The position numbers and the translations under genes were made by a program. Shown here piece after piece: positions 26,599 to 36,174 of a DNA stretch of 64,000 nt. The stretch is taken from NCBI GenBank assembly GCA_030373505.1, contig JAUCYS010000008.1, forward strand, positions 100,986-164,985, given 5' to 3'. The notes under the pieces were generated by a model, which worked only from the letters and a program-made list of their open reading frames with translations, was not told the origin of the DNA and ran no database searches. The first letter of the stretch is position 1. Each line of letters starts with the position of its first letter. The DNA is from Parasphingorhabdus sp. GTDB lineage: Bacteria > Pseudomonadota > Alphaproteobacteria > Sphingomonadales > Sphingomonadaceae.

Positions 26599-28046
26599 CT
26601 GCGCTTGAGTTCATCTCCGCTCAGCCGGACGACATGGAGCAGGTTGGTCGAGCCCGGAGTTCCGAACGGTACGCCGGCACAGACGATCAGCCGCGACCCT
26701 GCCTCGCCCAGCTTGTGGCGCAGCGCCATGCGCTTGGCCTTGGCAATCATTTCCTCGAAATCCGAAACATCGCGGGTGACAACCGCATAGGCGCCCCATA
26801 GCAGTCCGACGCGCCGGGCGGTGTGACGGTTGGGGGTCAGCACCAGCAGTGGCACCGATGGCCGCTCCCGCGCCATCCGCCGAGCGGTCGAACCGGAGGA
26901 CGTATAGCAGACAATGGCCGAGGTCGCGATTGTGCGTGCGATATTGAAACTGGCCGCCGCCAGCGCATCCGCGGTGGTCTCGTCCGGGACGGTTTCGGTA
27001 AAATGTACCCGGGCGGCATAGGACGGATCATTTTCCACCTGCGCGGCGATCCGGTCCATCATCGTTGCTGCCTCGATCGGCCAGTCGCCGACCGCCGATT
27101 CGGCGGACAGCATGATCGCATCGGCGCCGTCATAGATGGCGGTGGCGACATCGGACACTTCGGCGCGGGTCGGTGTGGGCGACTTGATCATCGATTCCAG
27201 CATCTGCGTGGCAACAACCACCGGCCGTCCCAGCTTGCGCGCGGCGGCCACGATTTTCTTCTGCAGCGGCGGCACCTGTTCGGGCAGCAGTTCGACGCCC
27301 AAATCGCCGCGCGCCACCATCACTGCGTCGGACAGTTCCAATATCTCGTCCAGCCGGTCGATCGCCGCGGGCTTCTCAATCTTGGCGAGCAGCGCCGCCT
27401 TGCCGCCGATCAGCCGCCGCGCCTCGGCCACATCTTCGGGACGCTGCACAAAGCTGAGCGCGATCCAGTCGACATCCTGCTCGAGTGCAAAGACCAGGTC
27501 CTTGCGGTCCTTCTCGGTCAGCGAGCTGACCGGCAGCACCACTTCCGGAACATTGACGCCCTTGCGGTCTGAAATCTCGCCGCCCACGATCACCTTGGTC
27601 TCGACGCTTGTGCCATCGGCCTTGGTGACCTCAAGGCGGATTTTCCCGTCGTCGAGCAACAGGGTATGCCCCGGCCGCAGCGTGCTCAAAATTTCCTTGT
27701 GAGGCAGGCTGACGCGCGTCGCGTCGCCCTTTTCCTTTCGCATGTCGAGCGTGAAGCGCGCGCCCTCTTTCAGCATCACCGGCCGTTCCGCGAAGGTTCC
27801 GATGCGCAGCTTTGGCCCCTGCAGGTCGGCAAGAATGGTAATCGGCCGACCGACCTTCTTTTCCAGCGCCCGGATCGACGTCACATTGGCCGCATGGGCC
27901 TTATGTTCGCCGTGGCTCATGTTCATCCGGAAGGCATCGACCCCGGCACGATAGAGTTTCTCGATCATTTCCGGGCTGCCGCTGGACGGACCCAGCGTGG
28001 CCAGAACCTTGACCTTGCGGTTGCGAGAGAAGATCGGCGATGCCAT
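26595..28046 (-). CDS. pyk: Pyruvate kinase
   Basis: A 483-residue glycolytic enzyme converting phosphoenolpyruvate and ADP to pyruvate and ATP. Seen are the N-terminal KVLATLGPSSGSPEMIEKL with RMNMSHG, the lysine signature LLAKIEKPAAIDRLDEIL, the MVARGDLGVELLPEQVP loop, and ATQMLESMIKSPTPTRAEVSDVATA. The C-terminal allosteric domain is complete. ATG 28046 has AAAGGA upstream. It is convergent with the HAD gene. Confidence 0.96.
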   Translation of the reverse strand: MASPIFSRNRKVKVLATLGPSSGSPEMIEKLYRAGVDAFRMNMSHGEHKAHAANVTSIRALEKKVGRPITILADLQGPKLRIGTFAERPVMLKEGARFTLDMRKEKGDATRVSLPHKEILSTLRPGHTLLLDDGKIRLEVTKADGTSVETKVIVGGEISDRKGVNVPEVVLPVSSLTEKDRKDLVFALEQDVDWIALSFVQRPEDVAEARRLIGGKAALLAKIEKPAAIDRLDEILELSDAVMVARGDLGVELLPEQVPPLQKKIVAAARKLGRPVVVATQMLESMIKSPTPTRAEVSDVATAIYDGADAIMLSAESAVGDWPIEAATMMDRIAAQVENDPSYAARVHFTETVPDETTADALAAASFNIARTIATSAIVCYTSSGSTARRMARERPSVPLLVLTPNRHTARRVGLLWGAYAVVTRDVSDFEEMIAKAKRMALRHKLGEAGSRLIVCAGVPFGTPGSTNLLHVVRLSGDELKRS

Positions 28047-28132
28047 TTTACAATTCCTTTGTGGCGCTTTGCCCGCGCCGTCCCTATTCCTGTTTCATGA
28101 CAGGTTAAAAACAAAAAACAACGGAAACGAAC

Positions 28133-28441
28133 ATGACCAAGCAAATATCCGACGCCGCCGCCGCCGCTGCCTTTCGCCGTCTCGTCACTCATTTGCAGCA
28201 CCGCCATGATGCGGAAAATATAGATCTGATGGGGCTTGCCGGCTTCTGCCGCAACTGCCTCGCCGACTGGGTGATGGAGGCGACCAATGACGCTGGCGGC
28301 GAGATGACCAAGGAGGAGGCCCGCGAGGCGATCCATGGCATGCCGGTGAATGAATGGAAGCAAAAATATCAGACCGAGACCACCCCCGAACGGCTCAAAA
28401 AGATGAAGGAAAGCGTGGCAAAAAACGCCGACGCCTCTTAA
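28133..28441 (+). CDS. DUF1244-family protein
   Basis: A 102-residue protein with the DUF1244 core: AAFRRLVTHLQHRHDAENIDLMGLAGFCRNCLADWVMEA, including two nearby cysteines, then EEAREAIHGMPVNEWKQKYQTE. It is a small conserved family in alpha- and gammaproteobacteria without known activity. It is divergent from pyk and is followed 45 nt on by the GapR-like gene, probably in the same transcript. Confidence 0.85.
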   Translation: MTKQISDAAAAAAFRRLVTHLQHRHDAENIDLMGLAGFCRNCLADWVMEATNDAGGEMTKEEAREAIHGMPVNEWKQKYQTETTPERLKKMKESVAKNADAS

Positions 28442-28486
28442 AGACCGACTTCGAATCCGAACACCATAATTCAAGGGAATAAAAGC

Positions 28487-28729
28487 ATGAGCGAAGGCAA
28501 TGTCGCCGCAGACCAGCTGCGTCTGTTTATCGAGCGTATCGAACGGCTGGAAGAAGAGAAAAAGGGCATGGCGGACGATATTCGCGATGTCTATTCCGAA
28601 GCCAAATCGCAGGGCTATGACGCCAAGATCATGCGCCAGATCGTCCGTCTGCGGAAGATGGAAGCCCATGACCGTCAGGAAATGGAAGCGATTCTCGACA
28701 CTTATAAAGCGGCGCTCGGCCTGGCCTGA
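28487..28729 (+). CDS. gapR: GapR/DUF2312-family nucleoid-associated protein
   Basis: An 80-residue, almost wholly helical, coiled-coil protein: [21 protein letters not shown], then [28 protein letters not shown]. This matches GapR of Caulobacter, an essential protein that clamps overtwisted AT-rich DNA ahead of replication and transcription machinery. ATG 28487 has AAGGGA upstream. Its stop and the next start share one base (TGATG). Confidence 0.88.
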   Translation: MSEGNVAADQLRLFIERIERLEEEKKGMADDIRDVYSEAKSQGYDAKIMRQIVRLRKMEAHDRQEMEAILDTYKAALGLA

Positions 28730-29217
28730 TGATCGGGGTTCGGTCCGCGACGGTCGCCGACGCGGCCCGTTGCGCCGAAATCTACGCACCCTTCGTGACC
28801 GACAGCTGGGTCAGCTTCGAGCTGGATGCTCCTGATTCTGAGCAAATGGCCGGTCGTATTGCCGGTATTCTGCAATCGCACGACTGGCTGGTCGCGGAAA
28901 GAGAGGGAGCGGTGCTCGGTTACGCCTATGGCTCCGAGCATCGCACGCGGGCGGCCTATCAAACCAGTTGCGACGTCGCGGTCTATGTCGATCCCGCATA
29001 TAAGCGTCAGGGTATTGGCCGCCTGCTGTATGAGGCGCTGTTGCCGCGGCTGAAGGACAGAAACATCCACGCCGCTTTCGCGGGCATAGCCTTGCCCAAC
29101 CAGGCGAGCATCGCTCTGCATCGGGCGATGGGCTTTGATCCGGTCGGCACCTACCGGGAAGTCGGCTGGAAAATGGGCGGCTGGCGCGACGTAACCTGGC
29201 TTCAGCGGTTGCTCTGA
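28729..29217 (+). CDS. GNAT-family N-acetyltransferase, phosphinothricin-acetyltransferase-like
   Basis: A 162-residue acetyltransferase that moves acetyl from acetyl-CoA to an amine. The beginning IGVRSATVADAARCAEIYAPFV and the middle SWVSFELDAP follow the PAT/Bar-like subgroup. The acetyl-CoA loop YVDPAYKRQGIGRLLYEALLP carries the R/Q-x-x-G-x-G/A motif. The natural substrate is unknown; methionine sulfone/sulfoximine or related amino acids are common for relatives. It is coupled to gapR through TGATG. Confidence 0.85.
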   Translation: MIGVRSATVADAARCAEIYAPFVTDSWVSFELDAPDSEQMAGRIAGILQSHDWLVAEREGAVLGYAYGSEHRTRAAYQTSCDVAVYVDPAYKRQGIGRLLYEALLPRLKDRNIHAAFAGIALPNQASIALHRAMGFDPVGTYREVGWKMGGWRDVTWLQRLL

Positions 29218-29271
29218 CGAGCGCGCGGGATTAGCATCCGCTTTGCATCAGACAGGAACAGGACAAGCGAT

Positions 29272-29592
29272 ATGATCGTCACCACCACACCGGCTATCGA
29301 AGGCCATGCGATCCGCGATTATCGCGGGATCGTGATCGGCGAGGTCATTGTCGGCGCAAATCTGTTTCGGGATTTGTTTGCCAGCATTACCGATATTGTC
29401 GGCGGCCGTTCGGGCAAATATGAAAATGTACTGAAACGGGCGCGGGATGAAGCTTTGGCCGAAATGGAGGCGGAGGCTGCGAAGGTTGGTGCCAATGCAG
29501 TGGTCGGCGTCGATCTGGACTATGAGGTCGTCGGCGAAAAAGGTTCGATGCTGATGGTGTCCGCATCGGGCACTGCTGTCCTCATCGATTAA
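29272..29592 (+). CDS. YbjQ-family (DUF74) protein
   Basis: A 106-residue protein of the YbjQ/UPF0145 family, sometimes called a heavy-metal-binding domain. Seen are the start [21 protein letters not shown] with [15 protein letters not shown] and [11 protein letters not shown], and the C-terminal strand [26 protein letters not shown]. Members form pentamers; the function is not established. It is on the same strand as the GNAT gene and overlaps the convergent CPBP gene stop by 4 nt. Confidence 0.86.
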   Translation: MIVTTTPAIEGHAIRDYRGIVIGEVIVGANLFRDLFASITDIVGGRSGKYENVLKRARDEALAEMEAEAAKVGANAVVGVDLDYEVVGEKGSMLMVSASGTAVLID

Positions 29593-30350
29593 ATCCCCTC
29601 CGGGCGCATCAGCAGCATATAGATCAGGCCGCTTATCGCGATCAGATTATAGGCCATGTGCATGGCGATATTGGCCCACCAGCCATAGCGGATCCGGGCA
29701 TAGCCCCAGATCAGTCCGCCGACCAGTTGCGGCAGGACAAAGGGCAGGACAGCCGCCTGATTGTCGCCGGCATAGTTGAACACATGGACGAATCCGAAGA
29801 GCAGCGCCTGGCCCCAGAAGACCAGGGGGAAGATCCGGATATACCAGCCGGCCACAGGCGATTTCCAGAAGCAGACCAGGCCGATGATAACCGCAAGGGA
29901 TATCACGGCGATCAGCGCGATGGTGGGGATCGTTGCGACTAGGCCAAGTTGCTTCAGAAAAAAGGAACCACCAAGCCACGCGATCAGGCCGGAGAAAAGG
30001 ATCAGCCAGCGGGCGGTGCCGACGATCCAGAGCCGGAACATAAATTCTTCGGCGATCGGGCCGACCAGCACCACGATCAGCAGGATCTGCCAGGGCGGAA
30101 GACTGAATAATGCCGACATGTCGCTCGACATTTTGACGCCCAACAGCGTCATGACCGGAAAAAGGACAGCGATGATCGCCGCGACAATCAGGCAGTTCAG
30201 CAGGAAAAGCCATGCGACCCCTGCTGCCCGTCGCTCTTGTCCGGCCGCAGGGAGAGCTGGTGCAGGCGCGCGGACAAAAAGGATCAGATCACGGGTGGTG
30301 GACCGCAATTGACCGATCGACCATCCAATGGTTGAGTTGGGCTCAAACAT
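29589..30350 (-). CDS. CPBP-family intramembrane glutamic protease (CAAX-protease-like)
   Basis: A protein of about 253 residues with six to eight hydrophobic helices. The CPBP/Abi motifs are present: [15 protein letters not shown] (EE-x3-R), FGFVHVFNY and [14 protein letters not shown]. It is probably an intramembrane protease of unknown target. The frame extends to 30470, but the ATG at 30350 ([10 protein letters not shown]) gives a protein of family length and clears the yebC start. It is divergent from yebC. Confidence 0.83.
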   Translation of the reverse strand: MFEPNSTIGWSIGQLRSTTRDLILFVRAPAPALPAAGQERRAAGVAWLFLLNCLIVAAIIAVLFPVMTLLGVKMSSDMSALFSLPPWQILLIVVLVGPIAEEFMFRLWIVGTARWLILFSGLIAWLGGSFFLKQLGLVATIPTIALIAVISLAVIIGLVCFWKSPVAGWYIRIFPLVFWGQALLFGFVHVFNYAGDNQAAVLPFVLPQLVGGLIWGYARIRYGWWANIAMHMAYNLIAISGLIYMLLMRPEGI

Positions 30351-30398
30351 GCGCCAAAGAGCCTCGATAAGAGTATAAACAGGTAACGGACGAATCCT

Positions 30399-31148
30399 AT
30401 GGCAGGCCACAGTAAATTTAACAATATCAAGCACCGCAAGGGCGCGCAGGACAAGAAGCGCGCGGCGCAATTTTCCAAGCTTTCGCGCGAGATCACCGTC
30501 GCGGCCAAGTCGGGGATGCCGGATCCGGATTTCAATCCGCGCCTGCGGCTTGCGGTCAACAGCGCCAAGGCGGTCTCGATGCCCAAGGACAATATCCAGC
30601 GCGCGATCGACAAGGCATCGGCGAATGAAGGCGATGATTTCACCGAGGTCCGCTACGAGGGCTTCGGTCCCGGCGGCGTGTCGCTGATCATCGAGACTTT
30701 GACCGACAATAATAACCGTACTTTTACCAATGTTCGCACAATTATGTCACGAAATGGCGGTAATCTGGGCGAAAGTGGGTCGGTTTCGCACGGTTTTGAC
30801 CGGGTCGGCTATATCCACTATCCGGCCAGCGCAGGCGACGAGGAAACCGTCCTGGAAGCCGCGATGGAAGCAGGCGCCGAGGATATTTCCTCCGACGAGG
30901 ACGGCCATGAAATCTGGACCGCCATGGAAGATCTCCACGAAGTGTCCGGAGCGCTCGAAAAGACGCTCGGCGAGGCGGAGAGCGTGAAACTCGCCTGGCG
31001 CCCCTCGGTCCAGGTGGAAGTCGACCAGGAGCAGGCGGAAACGCTGCTCAACCTGATCGACCTGCTGGAAGAGGATGACGATGTCCAGACCGTCTGGGGC
31101 AATTATGACGTGTCCGACGAGATCATGGAAAAACTGAACGCCGGCTGA
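30399..31148 (+). CDS. yebC: YebC/PmpR-family regulatory protein
   Basis: A 249-residue protein beginning [22 protein letters not shown], the family hallmark, with the three-domain YebC length. YebC proteins were described as DNA-binding regulators (PmpR). YebC-family members have also been linked to translation of difficult proline-containing stretches. It is followed immediately by DUF3147 (TGATG) and then by ruvCAB, the usual yebC-ruv arrangement. Confidence 0.95.
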   Translation: MAGHSKFNNIKHRKGAQDKKRAAQFSKLSREITVAAKSGMPDPDFNPRLRLAVNSAKAVSMPKDNIQRAIDKASANEGDDFTEVRYEGFGPGGVSLIIETLTDNNNRTFTNVRTIMSRNGGNLGESGSVSHGFDRVGYIHYPASAGDEETVLEAAMEAGAEDISSDEDGHEIWTAMEDLHEVSGALEKTLGEAESVKLAWRPSVQVEVDQEQAETLLNLIDLLEEDDDVQTVWGNYDVSDEIMEKLNAG

Positions 31149-31498
31149 TGTGGGAATTTGCCGCCAAGGCCGCTCTCGCAGGAGTGATCGTGGCCGTGGT
31201 GGCAGGCATCGCCCAGCGTCAGCCCAGTTTCGGGGCGCTGGTCGCGTCTCTGCCGCTGATCTCCATATTGGGCATGATTTTCCTGTGGCATGCGCGGCCT
31301 GACGCGGAAAATATGGCCCTGCATGCCGAGGCGACCTTCTGGTATGTCCTTCCATCTCTTCCAATGTTCCTGCTGATTCCGCTGCTGCTGCGGCAGGGAA
31401 TCGGCTTCTGGCTGTCGCTGGCGGCCGGGTGTGCCCTGACGATCAGCCTTTATCTGATCATGGCCTTTGTCGGTCGCCGGCTGGGCCTGCCGATCTGA
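31148..31498 (+). CDS. DUF3147-family membrane protein
   Basis: A 116-residue inner-membrane protein with four hydrophobic helices (WEFAAKAALAGVIVAVVAGIA, PLISILGMIFLWHA, YVLPSLPMFLLIPLLLRQ, WLSLAAGCALTISLYLIMAFV). It matches the DUF3147 family. The function is unknown. Its start overlaps the yebC stop by one base and ruvC follows 15 nt on, so it is translated within the yebC-ruv operon. Confidence 0.8.
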   Translation: MWEFAAKAALAGVIVAVVAGIAQRQPSFGALVASLPLISILGMIFLWHARPDAENMALHAEATFWYVLPSLPMFLLIPLLLRQGIGFWLSLAAGCALTISLYLIMAFVGRRLGLPI

Positions 31499-31513
31499 TG
31501 GGGACGATCTGAG

Positions 31514-31984
31514 ATGATCATTCTCGGCCTCGATCCGGGCCTCGGCACCACTGGCTGGGGCGTGATCGTCGCGGATGGCAATCGCCTGTCCCATATTGCC
31601 AATGGCCAGATCAGGACCGATCCGAAAATGGCGCTGGCCAGCCGCCTGCTCCAGATCGACCTCGAACTGACCGACCTGTTGCTGGAATATAAGCCGGATG
31701 GCGCGGCGGTCGAGGAAGTGTTCGTCAACAGCAACCCGCAGAGCACGCTGAAACTGGGGCAGGCGCGCGGCGTGGTGCTACTCGGCGCGTCGCGGACGGG
31801 AATCGAGATCGGTGAATATTCGGCGCGGACAGTGAAGAAATCCGTGGTCGGCGTCGGCAAGGCCGACAAGGACCAGATTCAGGCAATGATCAGGATTCTG
31901 CTGCCGGGCGTCAAGCTGGCCGGCCCGGATGCCGCCGATGCGCTGGCGGTGGCGATCACCCATGCGCATCATAGGAAGCGCTAA
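31514..31984 (+). CDS. ruvC: Crossover junction endodeoxyribonuclease RuvC
   Basis: A 156-residue Holliday-junction resolvase of homologous recombination. Acidic metal-binding residues are seen in [17 protein letters not shown] (D7), AAVEEVFVN, and the C-terminal [17 protein letters not shown]. The motif [16 protein letters not shown] is typical of RuvC. It acts with RuvAB encoded just downstream, separated by a palindrome pair. Confidence 0.96.
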   Translation: MIILGLDPGLGTTGWGVIVADGNRLSHIANGQIRTDPKMALASRLLQIDLELTDLLLEYKPDGAAVEEVFVNSNPQSTLKLGQARGVVLLGASRTGIEIGEYSARTVKKSVVGVGKADKDQIQAMIRILLPGVKLAGPDAADALAVAITHAHHRKR

Positions 31985-31996
31985 ACGATCCAATCG

Positions 31997-32068
31997 CCGT
32001 TCGTCCTGAGCCTGTCGAAGGACCATGGAGCGCGCGAATCCGTACTTCGACAAGCTCAGCACGAACGG
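31997..32068. repeat. Paired palindrome, family E (between ruvC and ruvA)
   Basis: Two inverted arms, a left CGTTCGTCCTGAGCCTGTCG arm and a right arm ending ACAAGCTCAGCACGAACGG, face each other across about 25 nt. This motif is typical of intergenic palindromes dispersed in sphingomonad genomes. It lies within the ruvC-ruvA transcript and would form RNA hairpins. Confidence 0.8.
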
Positions 32069-32105
32069 AACTGGACTTGTGCCGCCCTTGCATTAATACG
32101 AAGAT

Positions 32106-32711
32106 ATGATCGCAAAACTCACCGGAACCATCGACGAAATCGGCATCGACAATATCGTGCTCGATGTGCAGGGCGTCGGCTATCTGGTCTTCTGCTCGTC
32201 CCGCACGATCGGCGCGATTGGCGGCAAGGGCGATGGCGCGACCATCTATACCGAGATGCAGGTCAGCGAGACCGACATGCGGCTGATGGGCTTTGCCAGC
32301 GGATCGGAACGCGACTGGTTCCGGCTGCTGATCTCGGTGCAGGGGGTTGGGGGCAAGGTCGCCCTGGCGATCCTGTCAGCGCTGGAACCCGGCGAAATTT
32401 CGCGCGCCGTGGCGACGGGGGACAAGGCGATGGTGACGCGGGCCAATGGCGTCGGTCCCAAGCTGGCGCTCCGGATTGTCAACGAGCTGAAGGACAAGGT
32501 CGGCGGGATTGCGGTGGATCCGGTGACGGGTGCCGGCGGCGTGGTGCACGCGCCTTCGACCAACAGCGCCGATGCGGTCAGCGCGTTGCAGAATCTGGGG
32601 TTCAAACCGGCGGACGCCAGTGCCGCGGTGGCGGCGGCGGATGCCGAGGCCGGCGATGGCGCGACCTTGGATGCGCTTGTGCGGCTGGCGCTGAAGAAGG
32701 CGGCGCGGTGA
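32106..32711 (+). CDS. ruvA: Holliday junction branch migration protein RuvA
   Basis: A 201-residue protein that binds four-way junctions and loads RuvB. The N-terminal OB domain ([29 protein letters not shown]), the helix-hairpin-helix pair ([17 protein letters not shown] and [18 protein letters not shown]), and the C-terminal RuvB-contact domain ([20 protein letters not shown]) are complete. It is encoded between ruvC and ruvB, separated from each by palindrome pairs. Confidence 0.96.
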   Translation: MIAKLTGTIDEIGIDNIVLDVQGVGYLVFCSSRTIGAIGGKGDGATIYTEMQVSETDMRLMGFASGSERDWFRLLISVQGVGGKVALAILSALEPGEISRAVATGDKAMVTRANGVGPKLALRIVNELKDKVGGIAVDPVTGAGGVVHAPSTNSADAVSALQNLGFKPADASAAVAAADAEAGDGATLDALVRLALKKAAR

Positions 32712-32725
32712 TGGATTTCCGTTCT

Positions 32726-32813
32726 CGTCATCCTGAACTCGTTTCAGGATCCCCGGAGGCATCCGTGCTACTTGCCAAATCCCGCGAGATGCTGAAACGA
32801 GTTCAGCATGACG
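32726..32813. repeat. Paired palindrome, family D, overlapping the ruvB start
   Basis: The left arm starts CGTCATCCTGAACTCGTTTC and the right arm contains CTGAAACGAGTTCAGCATGA, its near-complement, about 40 nt apart. The ATG used for ruvB (32808) lies in the right arm. A lone half-unit of this family also occurs at 52744-52767. Confidence 0.8.
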
Positions 32814-33845
32814 AATGAGCTAGGCCGCGAACGTATGGTTTCCGGGGAACGCAAGGTCGAGGATATCGACGCTGCCCTGCGGCCCAAAACCCTCGACGAA
32901 TTTATCGGGCAGGAAGCGGCACGCGGCAATTTGCGGGTGTTTATCGAGGCGGCCAAGGGGCGCAGCGAGGCGCTGGATCATGTGCTGTTCTTTGGCCCGC
33001 CGGGGCTCGGCAAGACCACGCTGGCGCAGATCATAGCGCGCGAGCTTGGGGTCGGATTTCGGGCTACATCGGGACCAGTCATTGCCAAATCCGGTGATCT
33101 GGCGGCGCTGCTGACCAATCTGGAAGAAGGCGATGTCCTGTTTATTGACGAGATTCACCGGCTCAATCCGGTAGTGGAGGAAATCCTCTATCCGGCGATG
33201 GAAGACCGCGCGCTCGACCTGATCATCGGCGAGGGGCCGTCCGCGCGCAGCGTCCGTATCGATCTGCCGGCCTTCACGCTGATCGGCGCGACTACGCGGC
33301 AGGGGCTGCTGACGACGCCACTGCGCGACCGGTTCGGGATTCCGGTGCGGCTCAATTTCTATACGACCGAGGAGCTGGAAAAGGTGGTCCACCGGGCCGC
33401 ACGGCTGCTCGATCTCGATATCGCGCCCGATGGCGCCACCGAAGTGGCGCGCCGGGCGAGAGGGACGCCGCGGATTGCCGGGCGTCTGCTGCGGCGGGTG
33501 CGGGATTTCGCCAATGTCGCGGGGACGAGACTTGTTGACCGGGAAATCGCCGATGCATCGCTTACCCGGCTAGAGGTGGACAGCATCGGCCTCGACGCGA
33601 TGGACCGGCGTTATCTGCATATGATTGCGGACGTTTACAAAGGCGGCCCGGTTGGCGTCGAGACGTTGTCGGCGGGCCTTTCGGAACCGCGTGACACCGT
33701 GGAAGAGGTGATCGAGCCCTATCTGATCCAGCTTGGCCTGATCGCCCGGACCGCTCGCGGCCGAACGCTCAATGACCGCGGGTGGAAGCATCTCGGACTG
33801 AATCCGCCTGCGGGAAAAGAGGTGGACGGGGAACTGTTCGATTGA
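32808..33845 (+). CDS. ruvB: Holliday junction branch migration DNA helicase RuvB
   Basis: A 345-residue AAA+ motor for branch migration. Seen are the Walker A motif [14 protein letters not shown], Walker [13 protein letters not shown], sensor 1 [19 protein letters not shown], and a winged-helix C-terminus ([31 protein letters not shown]). The ATG at 32808 lies inside a palindrome arm with a poor Shine-Dalgarno. An ATG at 32835 is the alternative and would remove nine residues. Confidence 0.95.
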   Translation: MTNELGRERMVSGERKVEDIDAALRPKTLDEFIGQEAARGNLRVFIEAAKGRSEALDHVLFFGPPGLGKTTLAQIIARELGVGFRATSGPVIAKSGDLAALLTNLEEGDVLFIDEIHRLNPVVEEILYPAMEDRALDLIIGEGPSARSVRIDLPAFTLIGATTRQGLLTTPLRDRFGIPVRLNFYTTEELEKVVHRAARLLDLDIAPDGATEVARRARGTPRIAGRLLRRVRDFANVAGTRLVDREIADASLTRLEVDSIGLDAMDRRYLHMIADVYKGGPVGVETLSAGLSEPRDTVEEVIEPYLIQLGLIARTARGRTLNDRGWKHLGLNPPAGKEVDGELFD

Positions 33846-33852
33846 CGCCAGA

Positions 33853-33875
33853 GCTCCGCATCAAGTGCGGAGCAC
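33853..33875. repeat. Single palindrome, family B, between convergent ruvB and oxygenase genes
   Basis: The unit GCTCCGCATCAAGTGCGGAG plus CAC forms one hairpin between two convergent genes. It is the same family as the pair at 58311-58387. It may act as a bidirectional terminator. Confidence 0.7.
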
Positions 33876-33877
33876 AG

Positions 33878-35338
33878 CTATTGTCCGATCTGTTCCGCCG
33901 ATGCCCAGCAGGCGTGGGTGCCGCTGGAAATCCGGTGTGGCAATATGATCCTGCAGACCGGGCCTGCCGACAGGTTTTTCGCACCAAGAATGATGCATTC
34001 CGATCGGTCCTGCGCCATATCGGTGACAAAGCTGATCAGATAGCCATCATCCTCTGACTCGGGATTGGCGCGGGGGATGAAGGGCGCTTCGGAGCCGAAG
34101 CGCTGCTCGCCGAACGAGACATGTTCCGTCTCGCCGGTCTCCAGATCATGTTTGGTCAGGCCGTTGAACAGGAACCAGCCCGGCTCGCCGGTTACGCTAT
34201 AGACATAGCGATAGGGCCGGCCGGTATATTTCGGGTTGAACATGCCGAATTCGACCGGATAATCGTCGAACAGGGTCTCTTCTTTTGTCTCGCCGGTCTT
34301 CCGGTTGAAGCGCCAGCGGTGCAGTTCGGGCCTGAAGCTGTGCAGATCGAGGCTCGCACCCATGCTTTCATAGCCGGGCGGGAAATCGGTCAGCGGCCGC
34401 GGTACCGGGTCATTCTGGAAATAGCCGTCGAGCACGACTTCGTCACCATCTTCGAACGCATTGGCCCAGTGCAGCACGTAGGTAGGCTTCGCCTCGAACC
34501 ACTGGATATCCTCCGGTTGCCCCATCCGCGGCAGGATGCCGAAACGGGCCGGCATGTCGGGATGGTAAGCCGGAATCCGCAGCTTGCGCTCGAACAGTTC
34601 CTCTTTCCAGAACAGCGGGCAGTCGTTGAAAATGGCGAAATTTTCGGTGAAGGCCATGTCGTGCGGCAGGCGGGGACCGGGCAGGTCGATCGCGACCAGA
34701 TGCTTCAGCCGGTTGTCGGGACCGACCACACCATATTGCAGATGGGGTGTCTCGATCGCATAGTTGAAGAACAACAGTTCGCCGGTCGCCTCGTCAACCT
34801 TGCAATGGGCCGAAATGCCATGATCCGGCACCCATTCGGCCGGACCGAGCGTCGCCAGCGTTTCCGGATCAAGCCGGTAGCCTTCGCCGCACAGGTAGAA
34901 AGTCGACAGGATCGCCCCGGCATGGACCACGACATCGGTCGAGCTGCTGTCCTTGACGCTGCCATGGGCGGTCATGCCGGGCCGCCGCGCATCATGCGGA
35001 TTGCCCATCAGCCCGGGCCAGAGCGGGCCGCCTTCCTGCTGCTCGGCCTCGAATCCTTCGGTCCGGACAAAGCGGTTGCGATAGGTCGCCTTGCCGCCCT
35101 TGATCCGGATCGTATGGATCATTCCGTCGCCGTCAAAGGGATGATAGCGGCCCAGACTGTCATGGACCGGATTTTCGGTGTTGCGGACATAGAGGCCGTC
35201 GATATCGTCCGGGATATTGCCGATAATCTCGAGATCATCGGTGTCCAGCTCTTCAAATACCGGCGTCCAGGCGCCATTGCGATAGGGATGGTCATTCGGC
35301 CCCAGCGTTGCCTTCACTTGGTTGACCGGCGTACCCAT
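33878..35338 (-). CDS. Carotenoid oxygenase / lignostilbene dioxygenase family protein
   Basis: A 486-residue non-heme iron enzyme that would cleave a carotenoid or stilbene double bond oxidatively. The four iron histidines lie in GISAHCKVDEATG, PHDMAFTENFAIFND, LDLHSFRPELHRW and the C-terminal SSGTHACWASAE. The length matches sphingomonad lignostilbene dioxygenases (about 485) as well as bacterial carotenoid cleavage enzymes. The NTANT-type segment before the substrate pocket reads VKDSSSTDVVVHAG (Lys near 129), so the substrate cannot be named. Its ATG shares one base with the dapD stop (TGATG). Confidence 0.87.
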   Translation of the reverse strand: MGTPVNQVKATLGPNDHPYRNGAWTPVFEELDTDDLEIIGNIPDDIDGLYVRNTENPVHDSLGRYHPFDGDGMIHTIRIKGGKATYRNRFVRTEGFEAEQQEGGPLWPGLMGNPHDARRPGMTAHGSVKDSSSTDVVVHAGAILSTFYLCGEGYRLDPETLATLGPAEWVPDHGISAHCKVDEATGELLFFNYAIETPHLQYGVVGPDNRLKHLVAIDLPGPRLPHDMAFTENFAIFNDCPLFWKEELFERKLRIPAYHPDMPARFGILPRMGQPEDIQWFEAKPTYVLHWANAFEDGDEVVLDGYFQNDPVPRPLTDFPPGYESMGASLDLHSFRPELHRWRFNRKTGETKEETLFDDYPVEFGMFNPKYTGRPYRYVYSVTGEPGWFLFNGLTKHDLETGETEHVSFGEQRFGSEAPFIPRANPESEDDGYLISFVTDMAQDRSECIILGAKNLSAGPVCRIILPHRISSGTHACWASAEQIGQ

Positions 35339-36174
35339 CAGTCTCGGAGCAGTTCGTTGATACCGGTTTTCGACCGGGTCTGCGCATCGACCGTCTTGAC
35401 GATTACGGCGCAATAGAGCGACGGGCCTGGCATGCCATCGACCTTCACCTTGGGGGGCAATGTTCCGGGCACCACGACAGAATAGGGCGGCACTTCGCCG
35501 ATCCAGATCTTGCCGGTGATCCGGTCAACAATCTTGGTTGAGGCGCCAAGATAGACGCCCATCGACAGCACCGCGCCCTCGCCGACGCGCACGCCTTCGG
35601 CGACCTCGGCCCGCGCCCCGATAAAGGCCCCGTCCTCGATGATCACCGGGCCAGCCTGCAACGGCTCGAGGACACCACCGATACCGGCGCCGCCCGAGAT
35701 ATGCACATTCTTGCCGATCTGCGCGCAGCTGCCGACCGTGGCCCAGCCATCGACCATCGTGCCTTCATCGACAAACGCGCCGATGTTGACGAAGCTCGGC
35801 ATCAGCACGACGCCCTTGCCAATAAAGGCGCCTTGACGGACGATCGATCCGGGAACGGACCGGAACCCGGCTTCGCGAAAGCGGTTTTCCCCCCAGCCCG
35901 CGAATTTGCTCGGGACCTTGTCCCAGTGGTTGGCGCCGCCGGGTCCTTCGATCAGATGATTGTCGTTGAGCCGGAAGGAGAGCAGTACCGCTTTCTTGAG
36001 CCACTGGTTGACGACCCACTGGCCATCCTTTTTTTCCGCGACCCGCGCTGTCCCGTTGTCGAGCATGGCCAGGGCCTGGTTGACAGCGTCGCGTTCGGCT
36101 CCCTGGGTCGTGAGACCCAAGGATTCACGTTTGTCCCAGGCGGTGTCGATTATGGTCTGCAATGCTGCGGTCAT
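35338..36174 (-). CDS. dapD: 2,3,4,5-tetrahydropyridine-2,6-dicarboxylate N-succinyltransferase
   Basis: A 278-residue left-handed beta-helix acyltransferase of lysine/diaminopimelate synthesis, using succinyl-CoA. The hexapeptide-repeat core is visible ([35 protein letters not shown], in several turns) with [32 protein letters not shown]. The length fits DapD. It is coupled at both ends, overlapping the upstream HAD stop as ATGA and the downstream oxygenase start as TGATG. Confidence 0.95.
   Translation of the reverse strand: MTAALQTIIDTAWDKRESLGLTTQGAERDAVNQALAMLDNGTARVAEKKDGQWVVNQWLKKAVLLSFRLNDNHLIEGPGGANHWDKVPSKFAGWGENRFREAGFRSVPGSIVRQGAFIGKGVVLMPSFVNIGAFVDEGTMVDGWATVGSCAQIGKNVHISGGAGIGGVLEPLQAGPVIIEDGAFIGARAEVAEGVRVGEGAVLSMGVYLGASTKIVDRITGKIWIGEVPPYSVVVPGTLPPKVKVDGMPGPSLYCAVIVKTVDAQTRSKTGINELLRD

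Noticed and set aside
29272..29592. Heavy-metal-binding function of the YbjQ-type protein
   Set aside because: The name is attached to the family in databases, but no conserved Cys/His metal site is visible here.
33853..33875. Attachment site or integration scar after ruvB
   Set aside because: The unit is a member of a dispersed palindrome family also found between sucA and sucB; no integrase is nearby.
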